Part shown: positions 1-4,954 of the stretch, piece by piece | Position numbering within the stretch: the first letter of the stretch is position 1 | How the letters are laid out: every line of letters begins with the position of its first letter | Source: Gammaproteobacteria bacterium | GTDB taxonomy: Bacteria; Pseudomonadota; Gammaproteobacteria; Eutrophobiales; Eutrophobiaceae | DNA length: 5,077 bases | Reading direction: 5' to 3' | Assembly (NCBI GenBank): GCA_016844485.1 | Contig: JAENIZ010000097.1 | Location: 1-5,077 of the forward strand | Program-made: the position numbers and the translations under genes | Notes under the pieces: model-generated | Told to the model about the DNA's origin: nothing | Database searches by the model: none | Seen by the model: only the letters and a program-made list of their open reading frames with translations

Positions 1-813
1 TTGCATGTTGCACACGGCCAATCCTTCACTTTTCGGACCAACCGCTACAGTCTGAATGCTTTCACCTTCTTTTAGTGCCGGCTCCCAGGTCAAAGGCAAT
101 CGCTCGAAACCACCGCCAGCTTCAATAGCAACAACGGCTTTCACTAATTCAGGTTTGGCGTCAATCGACATCCATCCGGAAGGGCCGCCGGCACTTTGCG
201 TCAACACAATGGCCGGCCCCACCTTATCCAGCAATTCCGCAAAGTTTTCTTTCAGCATGTCATTGTCGACAGTGGGACCTGGATTGGAACTGGCTAACTG
301 GGCTAATGTCATGGGATCTCTCGGATCGCCCTTGCCGGGGTATTTATCGCTTTTCGCCAAAAAGCCAATAAACCCCGAGGAAGGCGGATCGGCTAACTCG
401 CCGTACCTGGTGTTGCTGGGGGAGCGGCCGTGAGCAGGACGATCGACAAAATACACATCAAAACCGGCTGCAAGAAAATAATCAAGCCAACCATCGCGAC
501 CATCCGGCGTGCCCATCCAGTCGGTTGTCTGTCCACCACCGCCATGCACCAAAATTAAAGGATATTTTTGTGTGCGTTTTTCCGGCAGTTGATAACCCAC
601 ATACATTTGTCCATAAACTCCAACACCAGCAGCGCCGAAGCGACCAGCATTAGGATTGGCGGGAATCTCAAATTGGCGGATGCCGACATAAAAATGCCCC
701 TGATCTTTTAAGCGGATCGGACCCGCTTCGCCACCGGCAATGACATTTTGAGTAGCGATTGAACAGGTAAGGAGACCAAAAGACAAAATCAATTTAAAGG
801 TAGTTTTTAACAT
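1..813 (-). CDS. secreted alpha/beta hydrolase, esterase-713-like (3' end cut by window edge)
   Basis: The reading frame is open from the ATG at 811-813 to base 1, giving 271 residues with no stop, so the C-terminus lies outside. Residues 1-26 form a signal peptide (KTTFK, a hydrophobic stretch, likely cleavage after VIA), so the enzyme is probably exported. An oxyanion-hole motif HGGGG (90-94) is followed by the strand-turn VDRPAHGRS (123-131). The serine-nucleophile elbow reads LTQSAGG with Ser207, and the next strand ends AIEAGG with Glu231, a good candidate for the catalytic acid. A Glu acid and an elbow of this kind are features of the esterase-713-like group, which is my assignment; the catalytic His would be in the missing part. 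The first position of the elbow is Thr/Gln rather than the usual Gly. The start is supported by AGAGGA at 821-826. The substrate cannot be predicted. Confidence 0.85.
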   Translation of the reverse strand, partial: MLKTTFKLILSFGLLTCSIATQNVIAGGEAGPIRLKDQGHFYVGIRQFEIPANPNAGRFGAAGVGVYGQMYVGYQLPEKRTQKYPLILVHGGGGQTTDWMGTPDGRDGWLDYFLAAGFDVYFVDRPAHGRSPSNTRYGELADPPSSGFIGFLAKSDKYPGKGDPRDPMTLAQLASSNPGPTVDNDMLKENFAELLDKVGPAIVLTQSAGGPSGWMSIDAKPELVKAVVAIEAGGGFERLPLTWEPALKEGESIQTVAVGPKSEGLAVCNMQ

Positions 814-820
814 TATTATG

Positions 821-826
821 TCCTCT
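821..826 (-). promoter_or_regulatory. ribosome binding site of the hydrolase gene
   Basis: On the minus strand AGAGGA lies 7 bases before the ATG at 811-813. It is the only good Shine-Dalgarno match nearby and fixes that start. Confidence 0.6.
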
Positions 827-834
827 GTTTGATC

Positions 835-990
835 CTAACACTGAATAATTTTGTTTGAATTATTATAGCGTGCATCTGTGCCGCGAAATACATAGACGTC
901 ATCGTCAACCAGACTGCGGACCCGGCCCAACGCGGAACGCGTCAACAGGGTACGGCGGGTAAGTGTCACCGGTAAGTTTTTATCAGTCAT
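835..990 (-). pseudogene. 51-codon remnant resembling a Tat-exported type B carboxylesterase N-terminus
   Basis: The ATG at 988-990 opens a 51-residue frame ending in TAG at 835-837, 21 bases before the hydrolase start. Residues 9-19 (TLTRRTLLTRS) look like the start of a twin-arginine signal peptide. They run directly into GRVRSLVDDDVYVFRG (22-37), which resembles the conserved N-terminal strand of type B carboxylesterases (typically GRVRG...DGVYVFKGIPY). The hydrophobic core of the signal peptide, the segment joining it to this strand, and everything after VFRG are missing. I infer an in-frame deletion followed by loss of the enzyme body. It could also be an unrelated small ORF. The only upstream SD-like sequence is a GGGG run. 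Confidence 0.4.
862..867 (-). promoter_or_regulatory. possible -10 box for the hydrolase gene
   Basis: The minus strand reads TATAAT here, about 48 bases before the hydrolase start, inside the 3' part of the remnant ORF at 835-990. No convincing -35 hexamer lies 16-18 bases upstream (TATTTC at best). If it is a promoter, it would be weak or activator-dependent. Confidence 0.3.
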
Positions 991-1083
991 AGTCGCCCCG
1001 TGCTGATTTTTATTTTGATGGTGTAAGCATATCTGGAGTGTAATTTTTTATCATCCTTTTCCTGTTGTCTGGCAGCGCATTAC

Positions 1084-1106
1084 GGTCCGGTCCCTGAGCC
1101 AGAAAG
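1084..1106. repeat. 23-bp duplicate of part of the rlmI 3' end
   Basis: This stretch matches 1310-1332 inside the rlmI coding sequence at 22 of 23 positions (core GGTCCGGTCCCTG, then AGCCAGAAAG here against GGCCAGAAAG there). The parent segment encodes HFLAQGPD near the RlmI C-terminus. In the spacer it gives an accidental 60-codon minus-strand frame (1010-1192) carrying SFLAQGPD, which I do not regard as a gene. Confidence 0.6.
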
Positions 1107-1108
1107 CT

Positions 1109-1194
1109 CCGTAGGTCAGGTAGAGCACAGCGGTCGCTCCAGCGCATCCCTGCGCCCGCGACATTCGGACTCCTGTCCATCAAACCTGACACGG
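1109..1194 (+). repeat. palindromic intergenic repeat, copy split by about 49 bp
   Basis: The left half (1109-1132, CCGTAGGTCAGGT then AGAGCACAGCG) matches the intact copy at 2609-2641. The right half resumes at 1182 with AAACCTGAC. The intervening 49 bases (1133-1181) are absent from the intact copies. The arms GTCAGGT (1115-1121) and ACCTGAC (1184-1190) can still pair across the insertion. It is either a copy interrupted by an insertion or two half-copies brought together. Confidence 0.55.
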
Positions 1195-1203
1195 AAGTCT
1201 CTG

Positions 1204-1236
1204 ATGTCGGCTTTCGCTACGCTCAAGCCGACCTAC
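1204..1236 (-). repeat. palindromic intergenic repeat, intact copy
   Basis: Read on the minus strand this is GTAG, then an 8-bp arm GTCGGCTT, an 11-base loop GAGCGTAGCGA, the matching arm AAGCCGAC, then AT. The hairpin starts 9 bases after the rlmI stop codon and has no T-run behind it, so it is not a typical intrinsic terminator. It may protect the 3' end of the mRNA, as REP-like elements can. The copy at 2609-2641 has the same 33-base length and loop but a different, still self-complementary, stem. Confidence 0.75.
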
Positions 1237-1244
1237 CGTAATAC

Positions 1245-2429
1245 TTATGCGACTGCGCAAATTAATCCCTTCAGATAACGCCCCTCCGGGAAATTCAATC
1301 CGACCGGATGGTCCGGTCCCTGGGCCAGAAAGTGCAGGACCCGGCTATCGCGGCCCGCGTCCAGCGCGGCATCAGCGACAATCTTTTGAAACAAGTCGGC
1401 CGAGACATGACCCGAGCAGGAGAAGGTCGCCAGTATCCCGCCGGGGCGCAACAGTTTGCAGGCCAGCAGATTGATGTCCTTGTAACCGCGGCTGCCGCGC
1501 TCCACCTGTTGCGCGTTAGTGACGAACTTTGGCGGGTCGAGTATCACCATATCGAATGAGCGGCGACTATCGCGGAATTGCCGTAACACTTCAAAAGCAT
1601 CACCGCGGATATTTTCCATACGCTCCGCCGGCAACTCGTTCAGTTCCCGGTTTTTCTCCAGTAACGCCAGAACCGTATCCGAGGCTTCCACATTTGTCAC
1701 TTTCGTAGCGTCGCCCTGCAACGCTGCCAGAGTAAAGGCGCCGGTGTAGGCAAAACAATTCAACACCTCCCGTCCGCGCGCGAAACCGGCGATCAGGCGG
1801 GTGTTCAGGCTTTGGTCCAGATACAGACCGGTTTTGTGGCCATGCCGAACATCGGCCAACAGTTGAATTCCATCCTGATTCACCTGGATGAGTTCCGGCG
1901 GTTCCACACCAGCCAGCAATCCCGATGACTTTTGCAGTCCCTCTTTCTCCCTGACATCCACATCCGAGCGTTCGTAGATCCCCAGCGGTGACAACTGTTC
2001 CTGCAACTGCCGGACGATCTCATCCTTCCAGAACTCGGCTCCGGCTGACAACAACTGCACCACGAGAAAGTCAGCGTATTTATCGACGATCACCCCGGGC
2101 AAACCATCGGATTCCGCATTTACCAGGCGGTACACATCCGTAGGTTCAGTAATGATCAGTTGCCGCAGTTCCCGGGCTGCCTTGATGCGCCGGCCGAAAA
2201 ACCCACCATCGATAGGCTCGCGCGGATCAACGCTCCAGAGACGGACGCGGATCTGCGACTGCGGCGACCAGGCGCCCAGCGCCAGGGCCTTGCCGGCGGC
2301 ATCGGCGATCCTGACGGTGGCGCCAGACTTGATAGCGGTGTCGGGTTCGCGCAGAGCGCCGGAGAACAGCCAGGGATGCCGTCTCAGTATCGATTTCTCG
2401 CGACCGGGTTTGATGGCGATGGTTTGCAT
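1245..2429 (-). CDS. rlmI: 23S rRNA m5C1962 methyltransferase RlmI
   Basis: The 394-residue product matches the length of E. coli RlmI (YccW, 396). RlmI is a cytosolic enzyme that uses S-adenosylmethionine to methylate C5 of cytosine 1962 in 23S rRNA. Residues 1-75 form the PUA domain (KPGREKSILRRHPWLFSGA). A central domain (about 76-190) follows, then the Rossmann methyltransferase domain. Motif I is LNCFAYTGAFTL (223-234), the SAM-binding acidic strand end is NVEAS (246-250), motif IV is ILDPPKF (296-302), and the catalytic cysteine is in FSCSGH (Cys338). The C-terminus FPEGRYLKG (380-388) is typical. A TAA lies two codons before the ATG, so the start is fixed; the Shine-Dalgarno is weak (AGG about 13 bases upstream). 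It is a single gene flanked by repeat-bearing spacers. The close paralogue RlmK/RlmL is much less likely given length and domain order. Confidence 0.95.
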   Translation of the reverse strand: MQTIAIKPGREKSILRRHPWLFSGALREPDTAIKSGATVRIADAAGKALALGAWSPQSQIRVRLWSVDPREPIDGGFFGRRIKAARELRQLIITEPTDVYRLVNAESDGLPGVIVDKYADFLVVQLLSAGAEFWKDEIVRQLQEQLSPLGIYERSDVDVREKEGLQKSSGLLAGVEPPELIQVNQDGIQLLADVRHGHKTGLYLDQSLNTRLIAGFARGREVLNCFAYTGAFTLAALQGDATKVTNVEASDTVLALLEKNRELNELPAERMENIRGDAFEVLRQFRDSRRSFDMVILDPPKFVTNAQQVERGSRGYKDINLLACKLLRPGGILATFSCSGHVSADLFQKIVADAALDAGRDSRVLHFLAQGPDHPVGLNFPEGRYLKGLICAVA

Positions 2430-2465
2430 GTTTTATATTTTACCTGACGCAATCAGTTTTTGATC

Positions 2466-2497
2466 AAGATACTTGTGAGTTAGCACACAGGTATCTT
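2466..2497. other. 12-bp hairpin upstream of rlmI
   Basis: Bases 2466-2477 (AAGATACTTGTG) pair with 2486-2497 (CACACAGGTATCTT without its first two bases) over 12 positions with one G-T pair and an 8-base loop. No T-run follows on either strand, so it is not a standard terminator. It sits 36 bases before the rlmI start, in the place expected for a 5' leader structure or an operator. No function is shown. Confidence 0.5.
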
Positions 2498-2507
2498 GCA
2501 AAATAAT

Positions 2508-2585
2508 CCCCTCTCCACCGCATCAGCGGGGGAGAGGGTAAGGGTGAGGGGGTAGAAAATTAGAGCACTACGATTGCCCTCACCC
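2508..2585. repeat. two-hairpin intergenic element (CCCTCTCC / GGGTGAGGG type)
   Basis: The first hairpin pairs CCCTCTCC (2509-2516) with GGAGAGGG (2531-2538), with an inner stem CCGC/GCGG (2518-2521 with 2526-2529) capped by ATCA. The second pairs GGGTGAGGG (2542-2550) perfectly with CCCTCACCC (2577-2585) around a 26-base AT-rich loop. From experience, elements built from these CCCTCTCC and GGGTGAGGG words are dispersed repeats in many proteobacterial genomes; copy number here cannot be seen. It lies between the HIT gene and rlmI and may end transcription or stabilise RNA, but has no T-run. Confidence 0.65.
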
Positions 2586-2608
2586 AGTTCTTTGGTGTAC
2601 TAGATTCC

Positions 2609-2641
2609 GTAGGTCAGGTTGAGCGCAGCGAAACCTGACAT
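2609..2641 (+). repeat. palindromic intergenic repeat, intact copy
   Basis: GTAG is followed by arm GTCAGGTT (2613-2620), loop GAGCGCAGCGA (2621-2631) and arm AACCTGAC (2632-2639), then AT. It has the same 33-base frame as 1204-1236, in the opposite orientation. The loops differ at one base, while the stems differ at several positions that stay complementary. It begins about 20 bases past the HIT gene stop codon. Confidence 0.75.
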
Positions 2642-2661
2642 GTTGAATTAATAACAATGTC

Positions 2662-3114
2662 TTAACTGCTAACAATTCCGAGCCGCTGCAAATAGGCACG
2701 CAGGCCTTCCATCAGCGGCTGGTCCCGGGCAAGATTGAACACCGGCGCCTGATCCCAGTCGTAGAACCACACCGGGCGCGACCGCAAAGCCTCCGGTTCG
2801 TCACTGAACCTGGGGAAGATATGCACATGCAGAGCCGGTTCCAGATTGCCGAGGATCTCGTAGTTGATCCGCACCGCCCCGGTCAGTTCCAGCAAACCAT
2901 CCCCGACCACGGTCATCTCGAACAACAGGGTTTTGCGATCGGCATGGCTTAACGCATTAAGATTGGGGACGACCGGATCCGGCAGTATCAGGGCATAACC
3001 GCGCAGGAATTGCACCTCCCCCAGCACCACCCAGCCGGACTGGATCCTGGCGATCGTCCTTGGGAACCTCCCGGCTCGACAGTCTTCAACCAGCCGATGT
3101 ATCAGTGTAGACAT
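2662..3114 (-). CDS. HIT-family (histidine triad) protein with altered triad
   Basis: The product has 150 residues. HIT proteins are small cytosolic nucleotide hydrolases or transferases acting on dinucleoside polyphosphates or adenylated compounds. The N-terminal half carries the HIT-like strand pair GWVVLGEVQFLRGYALILP (27-45), and the family motif reads ALHVHIFPRF (94-103). Aligned to the usual H-x-H-x-H-x-x, the first His is Ala94, while the middle His (His96, the nucleophile in Fhit-type enzymes) and the last (His98) are kept. It therefore may still be active, perhaps with a changed substrate. The C-terminal part (FYDWDQAPVF, 117-126) is Trp-rich and may shape the pocket. The ATG follows the acetyltransferase stop codon by 15 bases and has no clear Shine-Dalgarno, so translation may be coupled to the upstream gene. 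Substrate unknown. Confidence 0.8.
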   Translation of the reverse strand: MSTLIHRLVEDCRAGRFPRTIARIQSGWVVLGEVQFLRGYALILPDPVVPNLNALSHADRKTLLFEMTVVGDGLLELTGAVRINYEILGNLEPALHVHIFPRFSDEPEALRSRPVWFYDWDQAPVFNLARDQPLMEGLRAYLQRLGIVSS

Positions 3115-3129
3115 TGGTTGTGCATCGAA

Positions 3130-3561
3130 TTAGTTATCATGCTCTAACCGCTTCCCCATACTGATCACATCGTCCAGAGAGTACCCCAGCGCTTTGTAGA
3201 ACCCGGTCGCAGCTTCGTTGGAACTACGAATTTGGAGGTTGATCTTCGCACAACCTCGCTTACGAAGTGAACTCTCAATCTCAACCATAACCGCGGCTCC
3301 TAACCCCTGACGCCGAAATCCTGGATCGACAGCCAGATAGTTTACCCAGCCACGGTGACCATCGTAACCACCCATGGCTGATGCGACAATCTTCCCCTCA
3401 ATAACGCCTACCAGAAACAGTTCGGTGTCGATCTTCAACTTCCGCGCAATATCCTTTCGTGGATCATTCCAAGGAACAACAAGGCCGCAGCGTTCCCAGA
3501 GTGCGACAACGTCGTTCTCGTCATCAGGTCTATAGGGCCGGATCTGTATTGTTATCTCGAC
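3130..3561 (-). CDS. YpeA-like GNAT acetyltransferase; start codon unresolved
   Basis: This is a small cytosolic GCN5-related N-acetyltransferase that would transfer an acetyl group from acetyl-CoA to an amine; the substrate of YpeA is not known to me. The acetyl-CoA loop RRQGLG is at about residues 83-88 when counted from 3561. The segments LFLVGVIEGKIV, GGYDGHRGW and the C-terminal ALGYSLDDVISMGKRL match E. coli YpeA closely. The frame keeps its homology well upstream of the first usable start (TTG, 3436-3438, which would give 102 residues): IRPYRPDDENDVVALWERC and VVPWNDP are the YpeA N-terminus. Counting from the GTC at 3559-3561 gives 143 residues, against 141 in YpeA. No ATG, GTG or TTG exists between the in-frame TAG at 3598-3600 and 3438. 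Either a rare start (ATA at 3553-3555 or 3547-3549, ATC at 3541-3543) is used, the start was lost by mutation, or only the truncated form is made. Confidence 0.75.
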   Translation of the reverse strand, partial: VEITIQIRPYRPDDENDVVALWERCGLVVPWNDPRKDIARKLKIDTELFLVGVIEGKIVASAMGGYDGHRGWVNYLAVDPGFRRQGLGAAVMVEIESSLRKRGCAKINLQIRSSNEAATGFYKALGYSLDDVISMGKRLEHDN

Positions 3562-3597
3562 GCCCGACTTAGAAACCCATGACGCGCTGACGATGGC

Positions 3598-4179
3598 CTA
3601 TACATGGCGTTGGATTCCCCGCGTATCCGCTGCACTGCCAGTTTGGGTGTCATGGAAACACCAGTGCCAGGGTTCATATTGATAACCATACGGATTACCC
3701 ACGGGATATGAGAGACGGCAGCCGAATTCCCCGGCTCGCCTTGTGAGCCAGGCATACGCGGTCGTTTGTTCAAACTCCACTTCAAGTGCTTGACTACCAG
3801 GAGTTGAAAGGTCGACTGCGCGGCCGGTGTGGTGCTCACTGAAGCCAGGTGGCGCACATACGGTTAGAATATCCTTAACCGCAACTCCGGTGTCGAGCTT
3901 TTGTCTTATAATCTCAACCTGCCGATCAATGCTGCGAAAGGCAGAGACGATGAATAACGTGATGCCTTCAGCGGTTGCTGTTGACCTGAGCCTGCGCCAC
4001 GCCTCGGCAGCCGCAGGGGTAAGTAGATGCTCTTTGCCATCGGATCCGATCTCTGCACATACGAGTTCCGTCGCCTCCTCGCACGCTTGCAAGCTGCGGG
4101 CCGATATGGATTCAACCAAGATTCCAAGTACCGTAAGTTGCGCATTCATGCCGGTCAAGAGACCCAACGTTGCCTTCAT
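3598..4179 (-). CDS. VanY-type D-alanyl-D-alanine carboxypeptidase (peptidase M15B), no signal peptide
   Basis: The 193-residue product carries the M15 zinc-peptidase signature. SAFRS (79-83) is the substrate-binding Arg loop. SEHHTGRAVDL (114-124) holds the S-x-H-x-x-G-x-A-x-D motif with zinc ligands His116 and Asp123. EPWHW (169-173) gives the catalytic base Glu169 and the third ligand His172. Such enzymes remove the terminal D-Ala from peptidoglycan stem peptides. VanY proteins are usually membrane-anchored or exported, but no signal peptide or membrane segment is visible here, so where it meets its substrate is unclear. The ATG at 4177-4179 is the longest start; the ATG at 4147-4149 (MNAQLTVLG) is an alternative, and neither has a strong Shine-Dalgarno. 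It ends 36 bases before the expected start of the acetyltransferase frame and is in the same reading phase. It may be an integron-type cassette gene, but no complete attC flanks it. Confidence 0.85.
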   Translation of the reverse strand: MKATLGLLTGMNAQLTVLGILVESISARSLQACEEATELVCAEIGSDGKEHLLTPAAAEAWRRLRSTATAEGITLFIVSAFRSIDRQVEIIRQKLDTGVAVKDILTVCAPPGFSEHHTGRAVDLSTPGSQALEVEFEQTTAYAWLTRRAGEFGCRLSYPVGNPYGYQYEPWHWCFHDTQTGSAADTRGIQRHV

Positions 4180-4189
4180 TGGCGCGCCG

Positions 4190-4196
4190 CTTTAAC
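4190..4196 (-). other. possible degenerate attC half-site (R'-like)
   Basis: The minus strand reads GTTAAAG 10 bases before the carboxypeptidase start at 4179. It fits GTTRRRY except for the last base. The spacing resembles that of the core site in front of the 4954 gene. In the 78-base gap down from the ferritin stop (4258) I find no matching R'' end and no pairing L arms, so this is at most an eroded site. Confidence 0.2.
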
Positions 4197-4257
4197 GCGT
4201 TCGCTGGAAAGCTAAAATTAGAAGTTGTTTTAATGGCACGGAAGGCAATCTCTGTTA

Positions 4258-4536
4258 TTAGTCATGGGCCAGTGACCTGGTTGAGAACAAATAATCCTTC
4301 ATCTCTTTCGAGAACTTTAGGTCTTTTCGGCGTATCCATTCCAAAAGCATCGAGGCATGTTCCTTTTCCTCGTCGCGGTTATGCGCCAATATAGCTTTGA
4401 GCTCTTTATCCTTGCAGATGTCAACACGCTGGTTGTACCAATCGACAGCCTCCAGTTCCTCTTTCAATGACTCGAGTGCCAGATGCATGTCTCTCGTTTC
4501 GGTGGAGAGTTCGTTGGTCGGTTCTTGGTAAGGCAT
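4258..4536 (-). CDS. encapsulated-ferritin (EncFtn) family protein, short form without targeting tail
   Basis: The 92-residue protein is an all-helical pair with strong likeness to the ferritin-like domain of Rhodospirillum rubrum EncFtn. Shared segments are EELEAVDWYNQRVD (26-39) and AILAHNRDEEKEH (48-60). The EncFtn ferroxidase ligands Glu32, Glu62 and His65 correspond to Glu27, Glu57 and His60 (an E-x-x-H motif), and Trp38 to Trp33. In the known family, two subunits share an iron centre at the dimer interface, build an open ring decamer, and oxidise Fe(II) inside an encapsulin shell. Here the protein stops after the second helix and a short end (KDYLFSTRSLAHD). The longer tail that holds the encapsulin-targeting peptide is absent, and no encapsulin gene is in the window. 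The start has a strong GAGGAG 6 bases upstream. The gene begins 26 bases after the R' end of an attC site, so it is probably a cassette gene. Iron oxidation is inferred from conserved ligands. Confidence 0.85.
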   Translation of the reverse strand: MPYQEPTNELSTETRDMHLALESLKEELEAVDWYNQRVDICKDKELKAILAHNRDEEKEHASMLLEWIRRKDLKFSKEMKDYLFSTRSLAHD

Positions 4537-4542
4537 TATTTA

Positions 4543-4548
4543 CTCCTC
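4543..4548 (-). promoter_or_regulatory. strong ribosome binding site of the EncFtn-like gene
   Basis: GAGGAG on the minus strand lies 6 bases before the ATG at 4534-4536 and fixes this start. The strong site suggests the gene can be translated well even as a stand-alone cassette. Confidence 0.75.
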
Positions 4549-4562
4549 GATGATCAAACGAC

Positions 4563-4652
4563 TTCTAACGTATTAACTGATCCGCGCCGCTTGGTGAAAA
4601 ACCGCGAAACGCCCCATCACTTCCCGGCGTCGGATCGAGTTTATTGTTAGGT
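4563..4652 (-). other. attC: integron attC recombination site
   Basis: Read on the minus strand: R'' ACCTAAC (4652-4646, fits RYYYAAC), spacer AATAA, L'' ACTCGATCCGACGCCG, a 35-base loop region, L' CGGCGCGGATCAGT, spacer TAATAC, and R' GTTAGAA (4569-4563, fits GTTRRRY except the last base). L' reverse-complements to ACTGATCCGCGCCG, which equals L'' except for one extra C and one extra A. On the plus strand these are unpaired G and T, the extrahelical bases by which integron integrases recognise the folded bottom strand. Length (90 bp) is within the attC range. The R'' end overlaps the stop codon of the 4652-4954 gene, as is common in cassettes. The site thus closes that cassette and opens the next one, which carries the EncFtn-like gene. 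Confidence 0.85.
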
Positions 4653-4954
4653 CACAGACCTGGCTCCAATTCAAATTCATAAGGTTCTTCATTATTTAAA
4701 ATAACTCCAAAATGAGCGCCTACAGGACATGGACACTCTTTATATTCATAAAAAGCAACCCACCGGCCTTTAATGTAATCAAAAGATAAGCTACTAAGTT
4801 TGTATTTATTGAATTCGATATCTTTGCTTAAGATAAAGCTTTCTATTTTTTTCTGTGCGTCTTCAGGAGTAAATTTTGGTTTAAGTATTATTTCCCCTGC
4901 ATAGATATCTGCAAAAGATAAGATAATTAATAATGCCAGGGTAATCCTTTTCAT
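4652..4954 (-). CDS. small secreted protein of unknown function, AT-rich cassette gene
   Basis: The 100-residue product is not one I recognise. Residues 1-19 form a clear signal peptide (MKRITLALLIILSF, cleavage probably after IYA), so the mature protein of about 80 residues is likely periplasmic or secreted. An amphipathic helix (TPEDAQKKIESFIL, 29-42) is followed by strand-like segments (LSSLSFDYIKGRWVAFYEYK), a CPC pair (Cys74, Cys76) and a C-terminal strand plus acidic tail (YEFELEPGL). The CPC could form a disulfide or bind metal. The gene is far more AT-rich than rlmI or the HIT gene. It fills the space between GTTAGGT core sites at 4962-4968 and 4646-4652 almost exactly, with a 7-base leader, so it is a mobile gene cassette. 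The AGG inside the upstream core site is the only Shine-Dalgarno candidate. Confidence 0.8.
   Translation of the reverse strand: MKRITLALLIILSFADIYAGEIILKPKFTPEDAQKKIESFILSKDIEFNKYKLSSLSFDYIKGRWVAFYEYKECPCPVGAHFGVILNNEEPYEFELEPGL

Noticed and set aside
56..433. 125-codon plus-strand frame
   Set aside because: It is the antisense of the secreted hydrolase, whose motifs are clear on the minus strand.
1010..1192. 60-codon minus-strand frame after rlmI
   Set aside because: It is built from the split palindromic repeat and the 23-bp rlmI duplicate, has no good ribosome binding site and no recognisable protein features.
1206..1232. Rho-independent terminator of rlmI
   Set aside because: The hairpin is well placed, but no T-run follows on the minus strand and the sequence matches the dispersed palindromic repeat.
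3115..3140. attC start after the acetyltransferase stop
   Set aside because: TAACTAATTCG resembles the beginning of some attC sites, but the HIT gene starts 15 bases later and there is no room for the rest.
3552..3857. 101-codon minus-strand frame overlapping the carboxypeptidase end
   Set aside because: It lies in another frame of a well-supported M15 peptidase gene and has no domain or start signal of its own.
4180..4257. Complete attC between the ferritin and carboxypeptidase genes
   Set aside because: Only an imperfect GTTAAAG end is present; I could find no R'' partner and no pairing L arms, so only a weak half-site is listed.
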